Shown here piece by piece: positions 41,028 to 51,961 of a stretch of 64,000 nucleotides of DNA; the stretch's first letter is position 1, and each line of letters starts with the position of its first letter. This DNA comes from Fulvia fulva. Lineage: Eukaryota > Ascomycota > Dothideomycetes > Mycosphaerellales > Mycosphaerellaceae. Both the position numbers and the translations under genes were made by a program. The notes beneath the pieces are model-generated. The model was not told where the DNA came from. It did not search any database and saw nothing but the letters and a program-made list of their open reading frames with translations. The DNA is taken from positions 2,604,001 through 2,668,000 of the forward strand of contig NC_063022.1 of NCBI RefSeq assembly GCF_020509005.1, in the 5' to 3' direction.

Positions 41028-43585
41028 TCAAGGATCGAGAGTAAAAGTAGGGAGCCAGGCATCAAGCTGTCCCTCCAGTGATGTTGACTCCCAAGGCGGT
41101 AGTCCAGCCGCTTCAATTCGCGAGCCAACAGCCGTCTCAGCAGGTTGCCAAGTCCAGCCAGTTGGATCGCTAGTGAACAATGATTGCAATTCATCAAAAT
41201 TGATCTGATCAGCTGGCACGGCTTCGGACCTCAGCTCCGGCGCCAACGTGGACTCATCGTGCAGCTGCGGTCCTAAGTTGTAAGCCTGTTGAGAAGGTGA
41301 CAAGCGCCGGGGTGGCGTATAATGCATCGCAGACGGTAATGTCATTCCATGAAGCACAGGGGTCTGCTTCTGTGGCTCATGCTTTTCAGGGATGGATTTC
41401 CGTGCCAGGTTGTAGATTGAAAGCGGGTTGAGAATGTAGTCTGGCGCACTTTGCGCAGGCGTTCCAGGTGCAGATACAACTGTGTCATCAGTCTGGGGGT
41501 CCTCGTGGTTTGCATAGGGGTCATCAGGGATGAAGCTCTGGCTGCCGCATCGCCCCTCCTCTATGTCGATGCCAACCTTCTCCAGCATATTGTGCGCGGC
41601 CTTTGCTAAAGGCTTCGCAGAGGCATACATTGACTTCATAATGTTCAGCGCCTTGACATTGTTCCGTACATGAGGAATAGTTTCGGCCAGCAGTACTTTG
41701 CTTGCCTCAGTCGACGGGTCCACCAGCTGGGTCAGGTAGAACAGCATGATTTTGCACGAATCGTACAAGATCGTTGGCAGCCAACTGTCCGCGATCGCAT
41801 GTGGACCATGACGCAGGGCCTCGGCCATGATTGTGGCGAGGCTTTTGGCATGGCCAAACAGCGTCGATTGCAAGTGGCGATGGAAGTCGGCTTGCTCAGG
41901 CGGATAGGCGAAGGCTGAACGGAGTTTGTACAGGCCTGGCGCACCCACGCGATATAGGTCGCACATGGTCTGGTGGTATGCATAATGGAGAGCGCATAGC
42001 GCGCCCACTTGCGATGTCTCCTGCCTGATGTAGAGTGTCGTGGGCGTGAATTGCAGATTTGCCGGCAGGTTGTCATACCAGTACCTTAGTTCAGCATCAA
42101 GCTGAGCGAACTCGGAATCCGGAAGCCAAGGCATCTTAGCCGTGTCGAGATGCTTGATGTACTTGAGTACTTTCCGGCGTGTGGCTATGTGGCGAAGGTA
42201 GAACGCTGTCATACCCATGCAGTCCTGCGGGTAGGTCGGGAGCAGCTCCGGTGGCAGAAACTTGAGCATCTGCCCAGGTTCTAGTGTCTCTGTGATACAA
42301 GGTTCCTCAAGCACAAAGTTACGCTCGTTGCACGGAAGCTGAATCTTAATGTCGGCCTCGTCGATGAGGGTCAATTGGTCGATGCCACTGCCTACGAGTG
42401 AGTCGGTGATGTAGCAGCACCACATCAGTCGTCGACGAGACTCTTTCACGCTCGCAGAAGGCCCACTGCCAGTCTCCCGACAGAGTACGTCAGTAGAGTG
42501 CTCGAGATTGATCTGTAGCGCCTGTGCCATACGAGCGGTTATAGCGCTCAACATGAAAGCGTTCGAGTAGTTGCCCAATCGGATCTCGTAGTCGTGAAGT
42601 AACACGGCTGCCATAAGGTTCTCAACAGAGATTTTGTGCAGTCGCGAGAGTAGGAAGGTCTGCGCATGAGTTGCCCAGTGCTTGCCAGCCTCGAGTGCGT
42701 CGAACGGTAAGGCCATGTTACGGCTGGTCTCCGTCTCCACGGCGTAGAACAGACCTCCAAGGGCACATACGATATGCAGGAGCGGATTACCTTCATGCTT
42801 CTTGTTGGCATCTGCATCCAGTCGTTGTAGGAACGACGGCTTATGCAAGAAGGCGAAACAACGAAGGTGGTGCACGTTAGCAAAGTATCTCTCAACCAGT
42901 AGTCGGGTGCGAGTATGATCTGGCAGATGGTGCATGATCAGCCAAGTGAGATCTTCGGCCCCGTTGCTCTGCATATGTGTGGTGAGTCCCGGGGATGCGA
43001 GACCACCAATGCTCGCTGTGGGCGTCACAGACTCCATCTTGCTGGGCAGCGTGATGCCGGTCTCTGGTGTTAATGCAGTATGTGCAGCACCGTTTACCTG
43101 CAATATGCTTAGTAAGAATTCGAGGTATACCGACGAACGCCACACGTTCGTCGAAGACTACTGAACAATCGCAAGTGCATAACATGGCATACCACTGGAG
43201 GCGAGCCTTGTTCGGACACAGCTGCATTCATCGCCACCCGTTGCTTCCATGCCGGCTCGGAGTCGTCTTCATAAGTACAACCCAACTTCTTCTCGCCACA
43301 CCTGACGCACGTAGGCTTGTGACCCGAACACCTCGTCTTCGACGTCCGGCATTCGGCACAAGATCGATACGTCCGTTTCCGCTTGAGCCCAGATCCAGTA
43401 TACGCTCCATTCGTGTCTGCTTGCGGTGAGGCCAGGCTCGGTTCCTTGGTGTTTCCCGACGGCGCACACGGCAGACCCAGTCGATCACAGTTGTAGCATA
43501 TGGGATGGCGCTCGTCGCAGCGGACCTTGCGAGCACGACATGTCTCGCAGCCTGCTCGCGATCGTTTCGTCTTGGATTCGCCCAT
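41028..43585 (-). CDS. Transcription factor with two Zn(II)2Cys6 fingers
   Basis: Exons complement(41028..43097, 43193..43585) give 820 aa. The first finger has Cys at 13, 16, 23, 30, 33 and 40, the second at 76, 79, 86, 93, 96 and 103; both follow CX2CX6CX6CX2CX6C. Each is flanked by basic residues (KTKRSR; LKRKRTYR). The rest is the fungal-specific transcription factor middle-homology region (HLPDHTRTRLLVERYFANVHHLRCFAFLHKPSF, ESRRRLMWCCYITDSL) and a C-terminus rich in Pro and acidic residues. The 95 nt intron has GTATGC, branch TACTAAG and TTGCAG. It heads the minus-strand end of the candidate metabolite cluster and is its likely pathway regulator, by position. Confidence 0.92.
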
Positions 43586-43758
43586 GGTGGGCCGTTTTTT
43601 GGTTGAGGATAAGCAAAGCGACAGGCCGAAATCCAGGGCACGAGCGCGAGAGGCAGCCTTTGCCTCATCGGACAGCGAGAAACATGATACTGCTAGCCGC
43701 GTCAGGAGAATGCGATGCGCAGATACGATTCTCCGGACGCGGGTGCGTGTTGTATGGC

Positions 43759-43838
43759 GTTGTGGTGGTGGTGGTGGTGATGGTGGTGATGGTGGTGGTG
43801 GTGGTGGTGGTCGTCGTCGTCGTCGTCGTCGTCGCCGT
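43759..43838 (+). repeat. Trinucleotide microsatellite (GGT)n then (TCG)n
   Basis: About 50 bp of GGT/GAT units run straight into eight TCG units. It lies roughly 175-250 bp upstream of the start codon of the two-finger regulator, so it sits in that gene's promoter or leader. Length variation here could alter expression. Reading it as a coding repeat would give only homopolymeric Val/Gly/Thr. Confidence 0.95.
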
Positions 43839-44025
43839 CACGGTCGCAATCAAACAAACATGAGAAGCGAAAGCAGCCAAGTGTCAGAGAGAAGAGCCAC
43901 CCCCACCCGCGGGAAGCGCCGCCAGCGATCCTTGCCCGCCGATCTGTGCCTCAAAGTTGTTGTGCAGCTTGTGCTGGCGTCGAAACTCTGCATGGTCTCC
44001 TTTGCATTTACTCTATTACTTACTG

Positions 44026-45426
44026 CTACTCCGCGTCTATGGGACAGTAAGGCGCGTTGTCATTCACTTGAATCCCACCTCGCTTCTTCTCCTTGCTGTC
44101 GTGGAACGGCAGCTTCCATCCGCCCTGATCCTCGCTCTCGGGTACAGACAACCACAGTCTCATCAAATGTCTTCGGACTCTCGGCCGACCCTGCTCATCG
44201 ACGCTGCCAGGCGGGTAGTCCTTGTATGCGGTCCTGGCATGAAATACGTGCTGTCAAAACAAGAGTGTTAGCTATGCTCCAAACCCACATGGCAACGTCT
44301 TCGCAGATGGCGCCAGGCAAGTCGGAGACAGACGATGCCTTCTACCCTTCAGTACTTACCGTATTGCTCAAAAGCTGGATGTCACCCGGATCCAAGATCA
44401 TATGCAGCGCTAGCCTCGTACAAGTCTCCTCAAATGCCTGCAATGCGTACTTCTGCTTATCCGAGAGTGGCGGGATCTTCGCATCTAGACCAGAATTGTA
44501 TCGTGCCAGCGATGTCACGTTGTTGGGGTCAAACTTGGCCCATACGCGTGGTGAGCCTTGGGGATCGTTCTCCAGGAAGATGATAGCGGACTTGTACCAC
44601 GGCTCTTCACCTTCACTCTGCTCGCCTTTGCGATCAAAGTACCAGTTCGGTGTTACAAGCGTCTCGATGACATCTGCGTGTTCTCGTTGCAGCGTGTTGA
44701 AAACGTGGTGAGTTGAGACGATATCCGATTCGCCACCTTCGAGAGCTTTTGCCATGCATAGCAACCCGACCAAGTCAGCACCGTCGGTGTGGAAGTACTG
44801 TTTGGCGTTCGTCCTGTAGATTCGGACCTTATCCTTCTGGGTGGGGTCTTCGCCTAGGTCTTTGACATGACCCAAGACATGTCCTCTGCCATTCTGGGAC
44901 ACAAAGTACCCAAAGTAGGTCCCAAGACCCATATACGCGACCTGCAACCAAATCAGCACTCGCCACATCTCACCCCGCAAGACAGTTCACTCACAGCACT
45001 TTTATGCAACCCCCACTCCTGCACCGGAATATTCTTAAACAAGATAAACCCCTTCCCATTCACAATCTCATTCCTCACAGCCCCAAAGAAGCCCTCCAAC
45101 TTCGGCAGCGGAAACAACTCCTTCGCCATCCCCGTCAAAGGCGTCCCCCTCGCAATGAACGCATCAGCAGCAGCTCCCAGCTCAGCAATCTCCTCATCGC
45201 TAAAGCCATGCGTCCACCTCTCGGGGTTGTTGCGGTAGTCTTCTGCTTTCCACACCGTAGGTCCTGAAATCTCCTTGGGGAACTCCGAGTAAGTGCGAAT
45301 GAGTTCATAGATGGGGTTGTGTTGGCCAGAAGTTTTGATCCCGTCTGGGAAGATCTTGCGGTCAATGTGTTTGCCCGAGAGGAGGTGGGGTGCCTCTGAA
45401 GAGGATGCGGTCAAGGCTGGTGACAT
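44026..45426 (-). CDS. TauD/TfdA-family Fe(II)/2-oxoglutarate dioxygenase
   Basis: Exons complement(44026..44250, 44360..44941, 44995..45426) give 412 aa. The iron triad is visible: HTD (His195-x-Asp197, YFHTDGAD) and the distal His in HVFHARTAY (about 342), followed by RHLMRLWLS, whose Arg binds 2-oxoglutarate. Introns are 53 nt (GTGAGT...TTGCAG) and 109 nt (GTAAGT...CTAAC...TGACAG), both phase 0. The last exon ends at TAG (44026-44028). The family hydroxylates or cleaves small carboxylates, and many fungal members sit in metabolite clusters as tailoring enzymes. It is on the same strand as the two-finger regulator, which lies about 440 bp downstream. Confidence 0.92.
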
Positions 45427-46634
45427 ATTGGCTTCAGATTTGGGGTAGATTGTTGTCCGAAGTTGATGCCAACGAGACCAATGCTAGGACGGGGCTGTTT
45501 GCGGCGCTCGTCGTCGCCTATATATGTCGGGTGAATCTATAGCGAACCCCATGGCCCGATGTCGAAGCAGGAGCAGTAGGTCTCCACTTTATGCCTTGGC
45601 TTGATTACATGCTGGTCAACCCCGCCATGGGAGAGCGATCGGCCGGTCGTCGTTATCAGTGTTGTGGTCTTGCTCTGATGCTGTGTGGGAAGAGGCAAGG
45701 AGGAGGGAAGAGTGGTTGAAGGAAGGAGCGAACTCGGAGTAGAGAGAGGCCTACCATGTCCATTGGGAAATGCATTATGTATCGTGCAGGCGAGTGACTT
45801 GACTGAACGCTTACCTGACTGATCAACTTTCCGCTCTTACTACAGCAGCTTGAAAGACGATTGGAACTAAGATTTCACCTCCAATGCTGCGAGGAGACCA
45901 ATGCCTTTATACCTTCAGGTAGACACACAATGTGATGTGCAGTCACGACCTTGCATGAAGGCTCCATTGTGCCCTGTTTCAGCTGCTCGCCTCGCGTTGC
46001 TGTACAGCCAGACGAGATGGCGACAACCTTGGCGAGACTGACGTGCTTTCGATGGATAATGTTTGGATCAGGGCAACCGGAGTGTGCCGATGCTGACTGC
46101 AAGTGTGGATGTCATCTGGTTGACAGCATCGCGGGATCATCGAGTTCTGGTCGCACAGAAGACGTCAGCACTTTCGATGCGCTGACCAGAGAACTCAAGA
46201 CTGACAGTCCCGTTGTGGAATCCTCTCTGCCTGTACAGTCGTTGTTCTAGACGTCTATTACTCGGATGAGATGACGCAACGCCTGAGATGGTTGTTGCCG
46301 TGCTGACCTTATGACAGTGATAGACCAGGTGTTGAGTGAACTGCCTGCTTTGGACTGGCATCTTCACGAACGTCGAACACAGGCCTGCCCTAACGCCCCC
46401 AAAGCGCGGCAACTCAGCCGGAGGAGGGACTTCCTCTAGCAGGACGTGAGACAATATGCTTGAATCAAGAAGCAGAAAATTATTCCAAAAGGCTGCTTGA
46501 TACTCTCAGCACTAACTTCCAGCTCAACAGAAGATTCCTAGATTACAATTCTTATTCCAGCAAACCCTTCAACCTGTCAGCAAGACCTTTTCAATCTACA
46601 CCACCACACCATCAACCGTCCCCGTGCATGTGAC
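45427..46634. other. 1.2 kb upstream of the dioxygenase, no supported gene
   Basis: Frames at 45951-46250 (plus) and 46137-46454 (minus) are open but show nothing recognisable. The first few hundred bases should be the dioxygenase promoter. Confidence 0.45.
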
Positions 46635-46976
46635 TTACTGATAATACTGCGTCCCGAACGACTGGCACACATCGTTCCAATCACAGTTGTCCATCACTCC
46701 CCCGCCAACATCATCGTTCTTCGCACACTGTGCCGACTTCAGTCTTGCTCACACATAGTGTGCTAAGTTCCTACCAACCTGATGATGCGGGGCGTCATTG
46801 TAGCTAACCCCAGAGCCGTAGTCCTTGTTGTATTTCTCGCAAGCCTTCTTGGTGATGTCGTCGTTTTGTAGGCCAGTATTGCTATCGTGGCACTTGCAGT
46901 CATCGTATTTGGCACAGACATATACGTTGGCGGCGAATAGTGCCAAGACTCAGAACGTGAAAGCCTGGAAGTGCAT
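46635..46976 (-). pseudogene. Small cysteine-rich secreted-protein gene with a stop in its signal peptide
   Basis: Exons complement(46635..46727, 46779..46976), joined by a 51 nt intron with the unusual donor GTTGGT and acceptor CACAG, give 96 sense codons with one internal TGA. Codon 9 is TGA (46950-46952), in the middle of what is otherwise a clean signal peptide: MHFQAFTF, stop, VLALFAANVYVCA. After it come CKCHDSNTGLQND, TKKACEKYN and, past the intron, CAKNDDVGGG, DNCDWNDVC and QYYQ. The conserved cysteine pattern of a small secreted protein survives, so inactivation looks recent, or the stop is read through. The end QYYQ is followed by TAAGT, so a further exon is possible. Confidence 0.65.
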
Positions 46977-47550
46977 CCTGCGTCTTTGTCTTCAGGTGCC
47001 AAGAGTCCATTCGGAGGCATCGTGGGGAGTGGCATTCTGGACTCTTATGGTCATCGAAGTGAACTTCTAGATCGATATTGGTGGAGGATTACCCGTGGCG
47101 ACACAGGTAGAATCACGGCTCCATCTTTAGCTTAGTTAACCTTTCCCTTCGAGGTCTGGCTCGCGCTTCAAAATGCGATCTAATTCACGTTGTCTCTGCG
47201 ACCATGCACGTGGTCTGTTGGTGATGCATCGGATCCGTACTAGCTTGTATACGACTTCTTCGCGATCGACTTTCGAAGCGGCGACAGTTGTGCGATTCTT
47301 GTCTTGCTACGCTACTGCACCCTGCTGCCGTGGCCGACAGATGTAACAGTAGTACCCTGTTGCCGACAGTGACTCAGTTTCGAAAGTCGGAGAGCTGTCT
47401 GCGATGGCCCTTAAAGACCAGGATCGGACGTGACGGGTCGCGAGGGATCGGAATGAAGATTCTGCTTGCCTGGTTATTTCTAGGAGTGTTGATCCAGAAA
47501 GCCCAACTCATGCGTAGGCCTTCAGCTCGCCTTGGTCAAACCACCACTTC
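46977..47550. other. Gap between two interrupted genes
   Basis: 574 bp; only short frames. No transposon signature was found. Confidence 0.45.
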
Positions 47551-48180
47551 TCAAGCCTCGTCGAACCACGATGCTGGGTCAGCAAAGTCAGCCGCACATC
47601 GATTCAGTTCGTCAAGCATCAAGAGAGCCTGGTTTTGCATGTCGATGGTGACGGCGCGTGAGATGCATGCATGGGCCTGTGTTGTCCAGAAAAAGGCTGG
47701 AGCCATATTTCGGTAGGCTACAGCCTTGTATTTCGTCACCAGAGGTTGTGTCGGGTAATTGAACTCTGCCTTCCACACCCCGCTAGGATGTATCATCACT
47801 CTTGTTACGATCATCAGGCGTGAGGTCCAGCTCATCCGAGCGCTGATCGAGAACTGAAGGTGTCGAATCATGGCGTAGGCGCCTGGTGGTATTTGCTTAA
47901 TTATGGTGCGAGTTGCCTCTAGATCTTTTTGAGAAGTGATGTCGCTGAAGCGTTTGCTTTTTGACCAGTACCGCTCGTGCCTTTGAAGATACATATCCCT
48001 CGCTTCTTCATATATCTTTCGGCACGTGAGTAGTCACAGATGACTTGGAGCCTTTGTGGCTAGAACCTGCAGATGCATACAGATTTCAGGCTGGACGTTC
48101 TCGAATACTAACTCGTAGACCATGAGGCGTAGCTCAGGTGGGATGTTCAAAATCCTTGCCTGATGGGTGGTCGTGTCCAT
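47551..48180 (-). pseudogene. F-box-like gene interrupted by TGA CTA (pseudogene or stop readthrough)
   Basis: From the ATG at 48180 the frame reads LNIPPELRLMVYELVFE, the F-box-like fungal signature, then meets TGA at 48034-48036. It continues in the same frame with LLTCRKIYEEARDMYLQRHERYW and 140 more codons to 47551. The block on either side of the stop is what the family normally has as one piece (…LLLTCRKIYEEA…), so only one codon is wrong. CGA-to-TGA would explain it. The context TGA CTA is the best-known high-readthrough stop context. Total 208 sense codons. Function unknown beyond a possible Skp1 adaptor. Confidence 0.65.
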
Positions 48181-48649
48181 GGTGTTCTAGAGTTTGGAGA
48201 GACTTCTTGGATGGCCGATAATGTTGTGGTGGGAAGAAGTATGTCGGTGGGAGAGTCTTGTGGACACAAGATGTTCAACTTCCTCATGAAGACTGAGGAC
48301 ATATGTGGGGCCTGTCCTCAAGACCAACGAGCTTAGCCATGCGACTGGTATGAGTCAGCCGTCCATGTCGTCTTCTCCTGTAGTGGTCACCATTGTCTGG
48401 TTATATGAGGCGTGACTATCGTGCGTTGGGGCGCGATAACACGACTGCTCAGTGTGTTAGGCCATCCTCACGGCTTGGAGTCCCCAGACTCCTGAAACAT
48501 GCGTCGTCTCATAGTTCGAGGAGTGCGGTCTTGCAGTAAAAGTTCCCAACGCACTCCAAATCATGAGCAAGACGGTGGAGATGACTCTCAAGCACCCGCT
48601 AGATCTTGCAGCCGTGCCTTTGGGGATCACAGCGTGTCCAAGATCTGCT
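48181..48649. other. Short gap, no gene
   Basis: 469 bp between the interrupted F-box-like gene and the SnoaL-like gene. Nothing distinct apart from expected promoter and 3' UTR sequence. Confidence 0.45.
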
Positions 48650-49123
48650 TCACACGAATCCGCTGTTTCCGCTGCTCCCACGCATGCCAGCATGATAGTA
48701 GAACAGCCACTTCCCATTCACGCGGCGCCATTTGGCTTCGCTGAGGCCATGCAGCACGACATTCGACACGCCAGTCGCTTCACTCTCAATCACGACTGTC
48801 CCGTATCCGGCTCTTGTATCGACAGCGGTGTTCATTCGCGTGATGTTGAACTGCCCCTCTGGATGTGCTGCAAACATGGTCTGCCAAGCAGCATTCAGAC
48901 CCGCCCAGTCCATCTTTCCCGGCACATTATCGAATATCGCAGTGAAGCTCGGATGGACATGTGACAGGAAATCTTGTCCTTCTGGCGAAGTGTAGTCCCA
49001 ATCTCGTTGGTTGATCGCGTCGATGCATATCTTCGTCAAGCGCTCCAGCTCGGGTCCTATCTTCTGGACCCTCTGTTCTTCGGCTGTAGACACAGAATCT
49101 GGCGGCGAGGGTAACGAGGTCAT
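48650..49123 (-). CDS. SnoaL-like (NTF2-fold) small protein
   Basis: 157 aa from the ATG at 49123 (MTSLPSPPDS). The frame is open further upstream but without ATG. The pattern is a helical start (LERLTKICIDAINQRDWD), then HVHPSFTAIFDNVPGKMDWAGLNAAWQTMFAAHPEGQFNITRMNTAVD, GTVVIESEATG and a final KWRRVNGKWLFYYHAGMRG, typical of the cone-shaped SnoaL/DUF4440 fold. Members include cyclases, dehydratases and many uncharacterised cluster proteins. No catalytic residues can be assigned by eye. Its start faces the BAHD gene across about 830 bp, so the two may be co-regulated. Confidence 0.72.
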   Translation of the reverse strand: MTSLPSPPDSVSTAEEQRVQKIGPELERLTKICIDAINQRDWDYTSPEGQDFLSHVHPSFTAIFDNVPGKMDWAGLNAAWQTMFAAHPEGQFNITRMNTAVDTRAGYGTVVIESEATGVSNVVLHGLSEAKWRRVNGKWLFYYHAGMRGSSGNSGFV

Positions 49124-49949
49124 ATCGCATGTGCTGCAGGTCAAACGGAGAGGAGTGTGCGAGAGTAAGCACTCCAAAGTTCAGGACCTACCAAACGACT
49201 GAGGTGTACTTCTTCCAGCTTATCAACGGCTCTTGGCAGTAGGATCGTCTGCTCTCCTTCAGCATGACTACCAGCATACCGGATCTGGCCATCTACAGCG
49301 TTGCTACTCTTATACGCCGCTTCGACTAGAGTGCAATGCATACAAAGTTGTGTTATTCACCTAAACATGCTGCTTCAACAACATTGAAGGTCAGGCGTGC
49401 TTGCCAAGCCAATGACGCGTTGGCGCGAGCTCCTGCTTGCTCTGGTTCCCAGCTCGACCTTCACTGAGACATTCGCTCCTTCTCGCGTCAACCTCCCGTC
49501 CGACATCACGTAGCTTTTGTTCTACATATGGTAGCGCCTCCGAGGTATGCGAAGACTCCACTATTCACGCGAACTCGCAGATCTCCTGCACATGGAAAAG
49601 TAATGCAAAAGAGTGCCATGATGCACTATCACGAGAACGAGCAAGTCCGAGCCACGGCAACGTGCATACTATCACACCCAACCGTGGGTATGGAGCACAG
49701 CCAGTTTCGGAGCCAAAAGAAACTTATAGGAGCCGTGTGAGTGGCTCACGATGGGCGACAATCGCCATGTTGGGCAAGGCTTGCAGCAGGAAGAATGCCA
49801 GGGATATCGCTGAGTGCTTGGAAATGTTCTGTTCGGCCTTAATACCACGGCGGAGATCCATTCTGCTATCCAGAGAACATTACATTCGTCGCTGAAGCAA
49901 AATTGTCGTCGAGACGAAAGAGACATTCACCTTTCTGGAAGCGGCAAAT
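49124..49949. other. Divergent promoter region, SnoaL-like / acyltransferase
   Basis: 826 bp between divergent starts. A plus-strand frame at 49437-49895 is open but featureless. A shared binding site for the cluster regulator would be expected here; I could not pick a convincing inverted CGG pair by eye. Confidence 0.45.
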
Positions 49950-51495
49950 ATGGAGAGCAAAGTCTACCCAAGCACAGCATTGGTGCCTGCGATCATCGAG
50001 CTGTCGATACCAGATGTATACTCGCCCAAGTCATGGGTCAGTATCAAGGTCTGGTGCGTGCTAGCCCCAGCAAGTACTGATTGCCGCATAGGTCTGCCAG
50101 ACTCACTTCTGGCCTCTGCATTCCGAGCTCACTCCCGAACGTGCCTTTGACGTGCTCCGGCAAGGACTCAGCCGGACTATCTCAGAGATACCTGCTCTAG
50201 CTGGCATCGCTGTTCGTGGACCCAAGAATGACCCACGTGACATTGCCATTGAGATCAAGGAGGATGGATGTGTGGACTTTGCGTACGAAGACTTCTCTGC
50301 AAAGGATGGCATCCCGAGTTATGCAGAACTCAAGCAGGCTGGATTCCCCTTGACCAACTTGATCGAAACATTCTCGCAATCCATCACTTTGACGCCAATA
50401 TCAGAGGGCGCTCCGATGTTGCTGGTCAAGCTCAATGTGCTTCAAGGCGGGCTAGCCATGGCCTTCGGCTTCAACCATCTTCTGACAGATGCAACAGCCA
50501 TGGCAGAGGTCGAACGACTGTGGTCTTTGCACACAGCGGATGTCAGCAGCGGTCGTCAGCAGACTTACAGAGCCAAGGATGCAAACAAGATGGACGTCGA
50601 GCTTCGCAAACGTTTCTCCGTTCCCACTTCTGATGCTGCGGAGTTCGAGAATCCTCATTGGACCATATTCCCGACTGAACACTCTCAGCTCCACCTGGCA
50701 CCAAGGCCCATCTCAAAAAGCTTTTTCGAAAAGACGAAGTCTGAACGCCTGCCGCAGGTAGATGGGTCAACATCAGTAAAGGGAGATCCTGAGACAGTCA
50801 AATGGTGCCATTGGTATTTCAGTCCCGAGAGTCTTGTGGCTCTCAAAAAGGACGCTTCTGGTCCAGATCCAGTCAAGTGGATCTCGACCATGAACGCAAT
50901 GGTTGGACTGTTCTGGTCTCGACTATCTTCGATTCGTCAGAAGAGTCGTGACGGTGTCTCAAGCTCTCTTTGCTTGTTCCCAATGAACATGAGATCTCGT
51001 TTCGATCCGCCAGTCGGCTCAGACTTCATCGGCAATCTTGTCGATGTGGTATTCACTGTGTCTCCACTACAGGAGCTCGAAGACGATGCTTTGGGACTGC
51101 AAGTAGCTGCATACTCTGCTCGCAGTGCTGTCAAAGGCTGGAGCAGCGAAGCATGGAACTCATGGCTCGCAATGGCCGTCAACCTTCCCGCGGAGCAAGC
51201 GATCTGTCCGAACCCTCTGCCGCTGTTACAGACCCACAACCTTGGCTTCAACGATTACTCAAACTTGCAATCCAACACACTGGACTGGGGGTCAGATTTG
51301 GGACACATCGATGTGACGCGATACATGAAGCCAGCTGCAAGCCTAGCAAAGTGCGCAACTGCTGTCATTGTTCATCCGCGATTGAGAGATGGTGGTCTGG
51401 CTGTGGCAACGACTAATACTGACAGCATGTGCAAGGCTCTTGAGCAGGATCATGTCTTCTCGCGCTATGGCAAGCTAGTGTGCTCTTATGTCTGA
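49950..51495 (+). CDS. BAHD-type acyltransferase (transferase family)
   Basis: Exons 49950..50036 and 50092..51495 give 496 aa. The 55 nt intron (GTCAGT, branch TACTGAT, CATAG) joins a 29-codon start (MESKVYPSTALVPAIIELS) to VCQTHFWPLHSELTPERAFDVL. The catalytic HxxxD is HLLTD at about residue 158-162 (GFNHLLTDATAMAEV). The DFGWG-like structural motif is replaced by LDWGSDLG near the C-terminus. NMRSRFDPPVGSDFIGN is the usual channel loop. The family moves acyl groups from CoA to hydroxyls or amines, as in trichothecene 3-O-acetyltransferase. Within the cluster it probably acylates the final or intermediate product; the acyl donor is unknown. Confidence 0.88.
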
Positions 51496-51961
51496 TAAGC
51501 AGTTCTTCGGATCTTCTCGGTATTTGCTATTTTCGGCTTGTCATTATCGGGCTGGTGCGATCGCACTGTCTTGACTTCACGTCTAATACCAAGGCTTGCG
51601 CACGCGTTTGTTCTACATCCAAACTCAACAAATTGTTCTGATGGCGACACATACAATGTCGAGTCTCGAGCAGGCACCTCTGACTTGCACACACGTCTGG
51701 TCTGCATCGCAACTTGATAAAGATGCCAACGCCTGTCTGGTGGCGATGCGTACAACGCCGAGCCAGAACCTGGAACCGACATGCATTGCTTCGGTGAAGA
51801 GGTTTACATTAATGATAACAGATGTGAGTGTGGAAAGAACCTAAAGCTGGACACCCACGTCTGACCTCGACGAAAAGGAGTACATTCATGACAACAGATG
51901 TGAATACCGAAAGAAGCTAAGAATACGCATGGTCCAAACGCCCGAATACGAACCTCCAGCT
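51496..51961. repeat. Intergenic short direct repeats (two pairs)
   Basis: The gap between convergent stops carries TGGCGA(C/T)...TACAA(T/C)G(T/C)CGAG at 51642 and 51741 (99 bp apart), and ACATT(A/C)ATGA(T/C)AACAGATGTGA at 51806 and 51882 (76 bp apart), the latter followed by GAAAGAA-C/G-CTAA. The pairs suggest local tandem duplication followed by drift. No gene. Confidence 0.6.

Noticed and set aside
43665..43880. Minus-strand frame rich in Thr/Ile
   Set aside because: Translation of the trinucleotide microsatellite.
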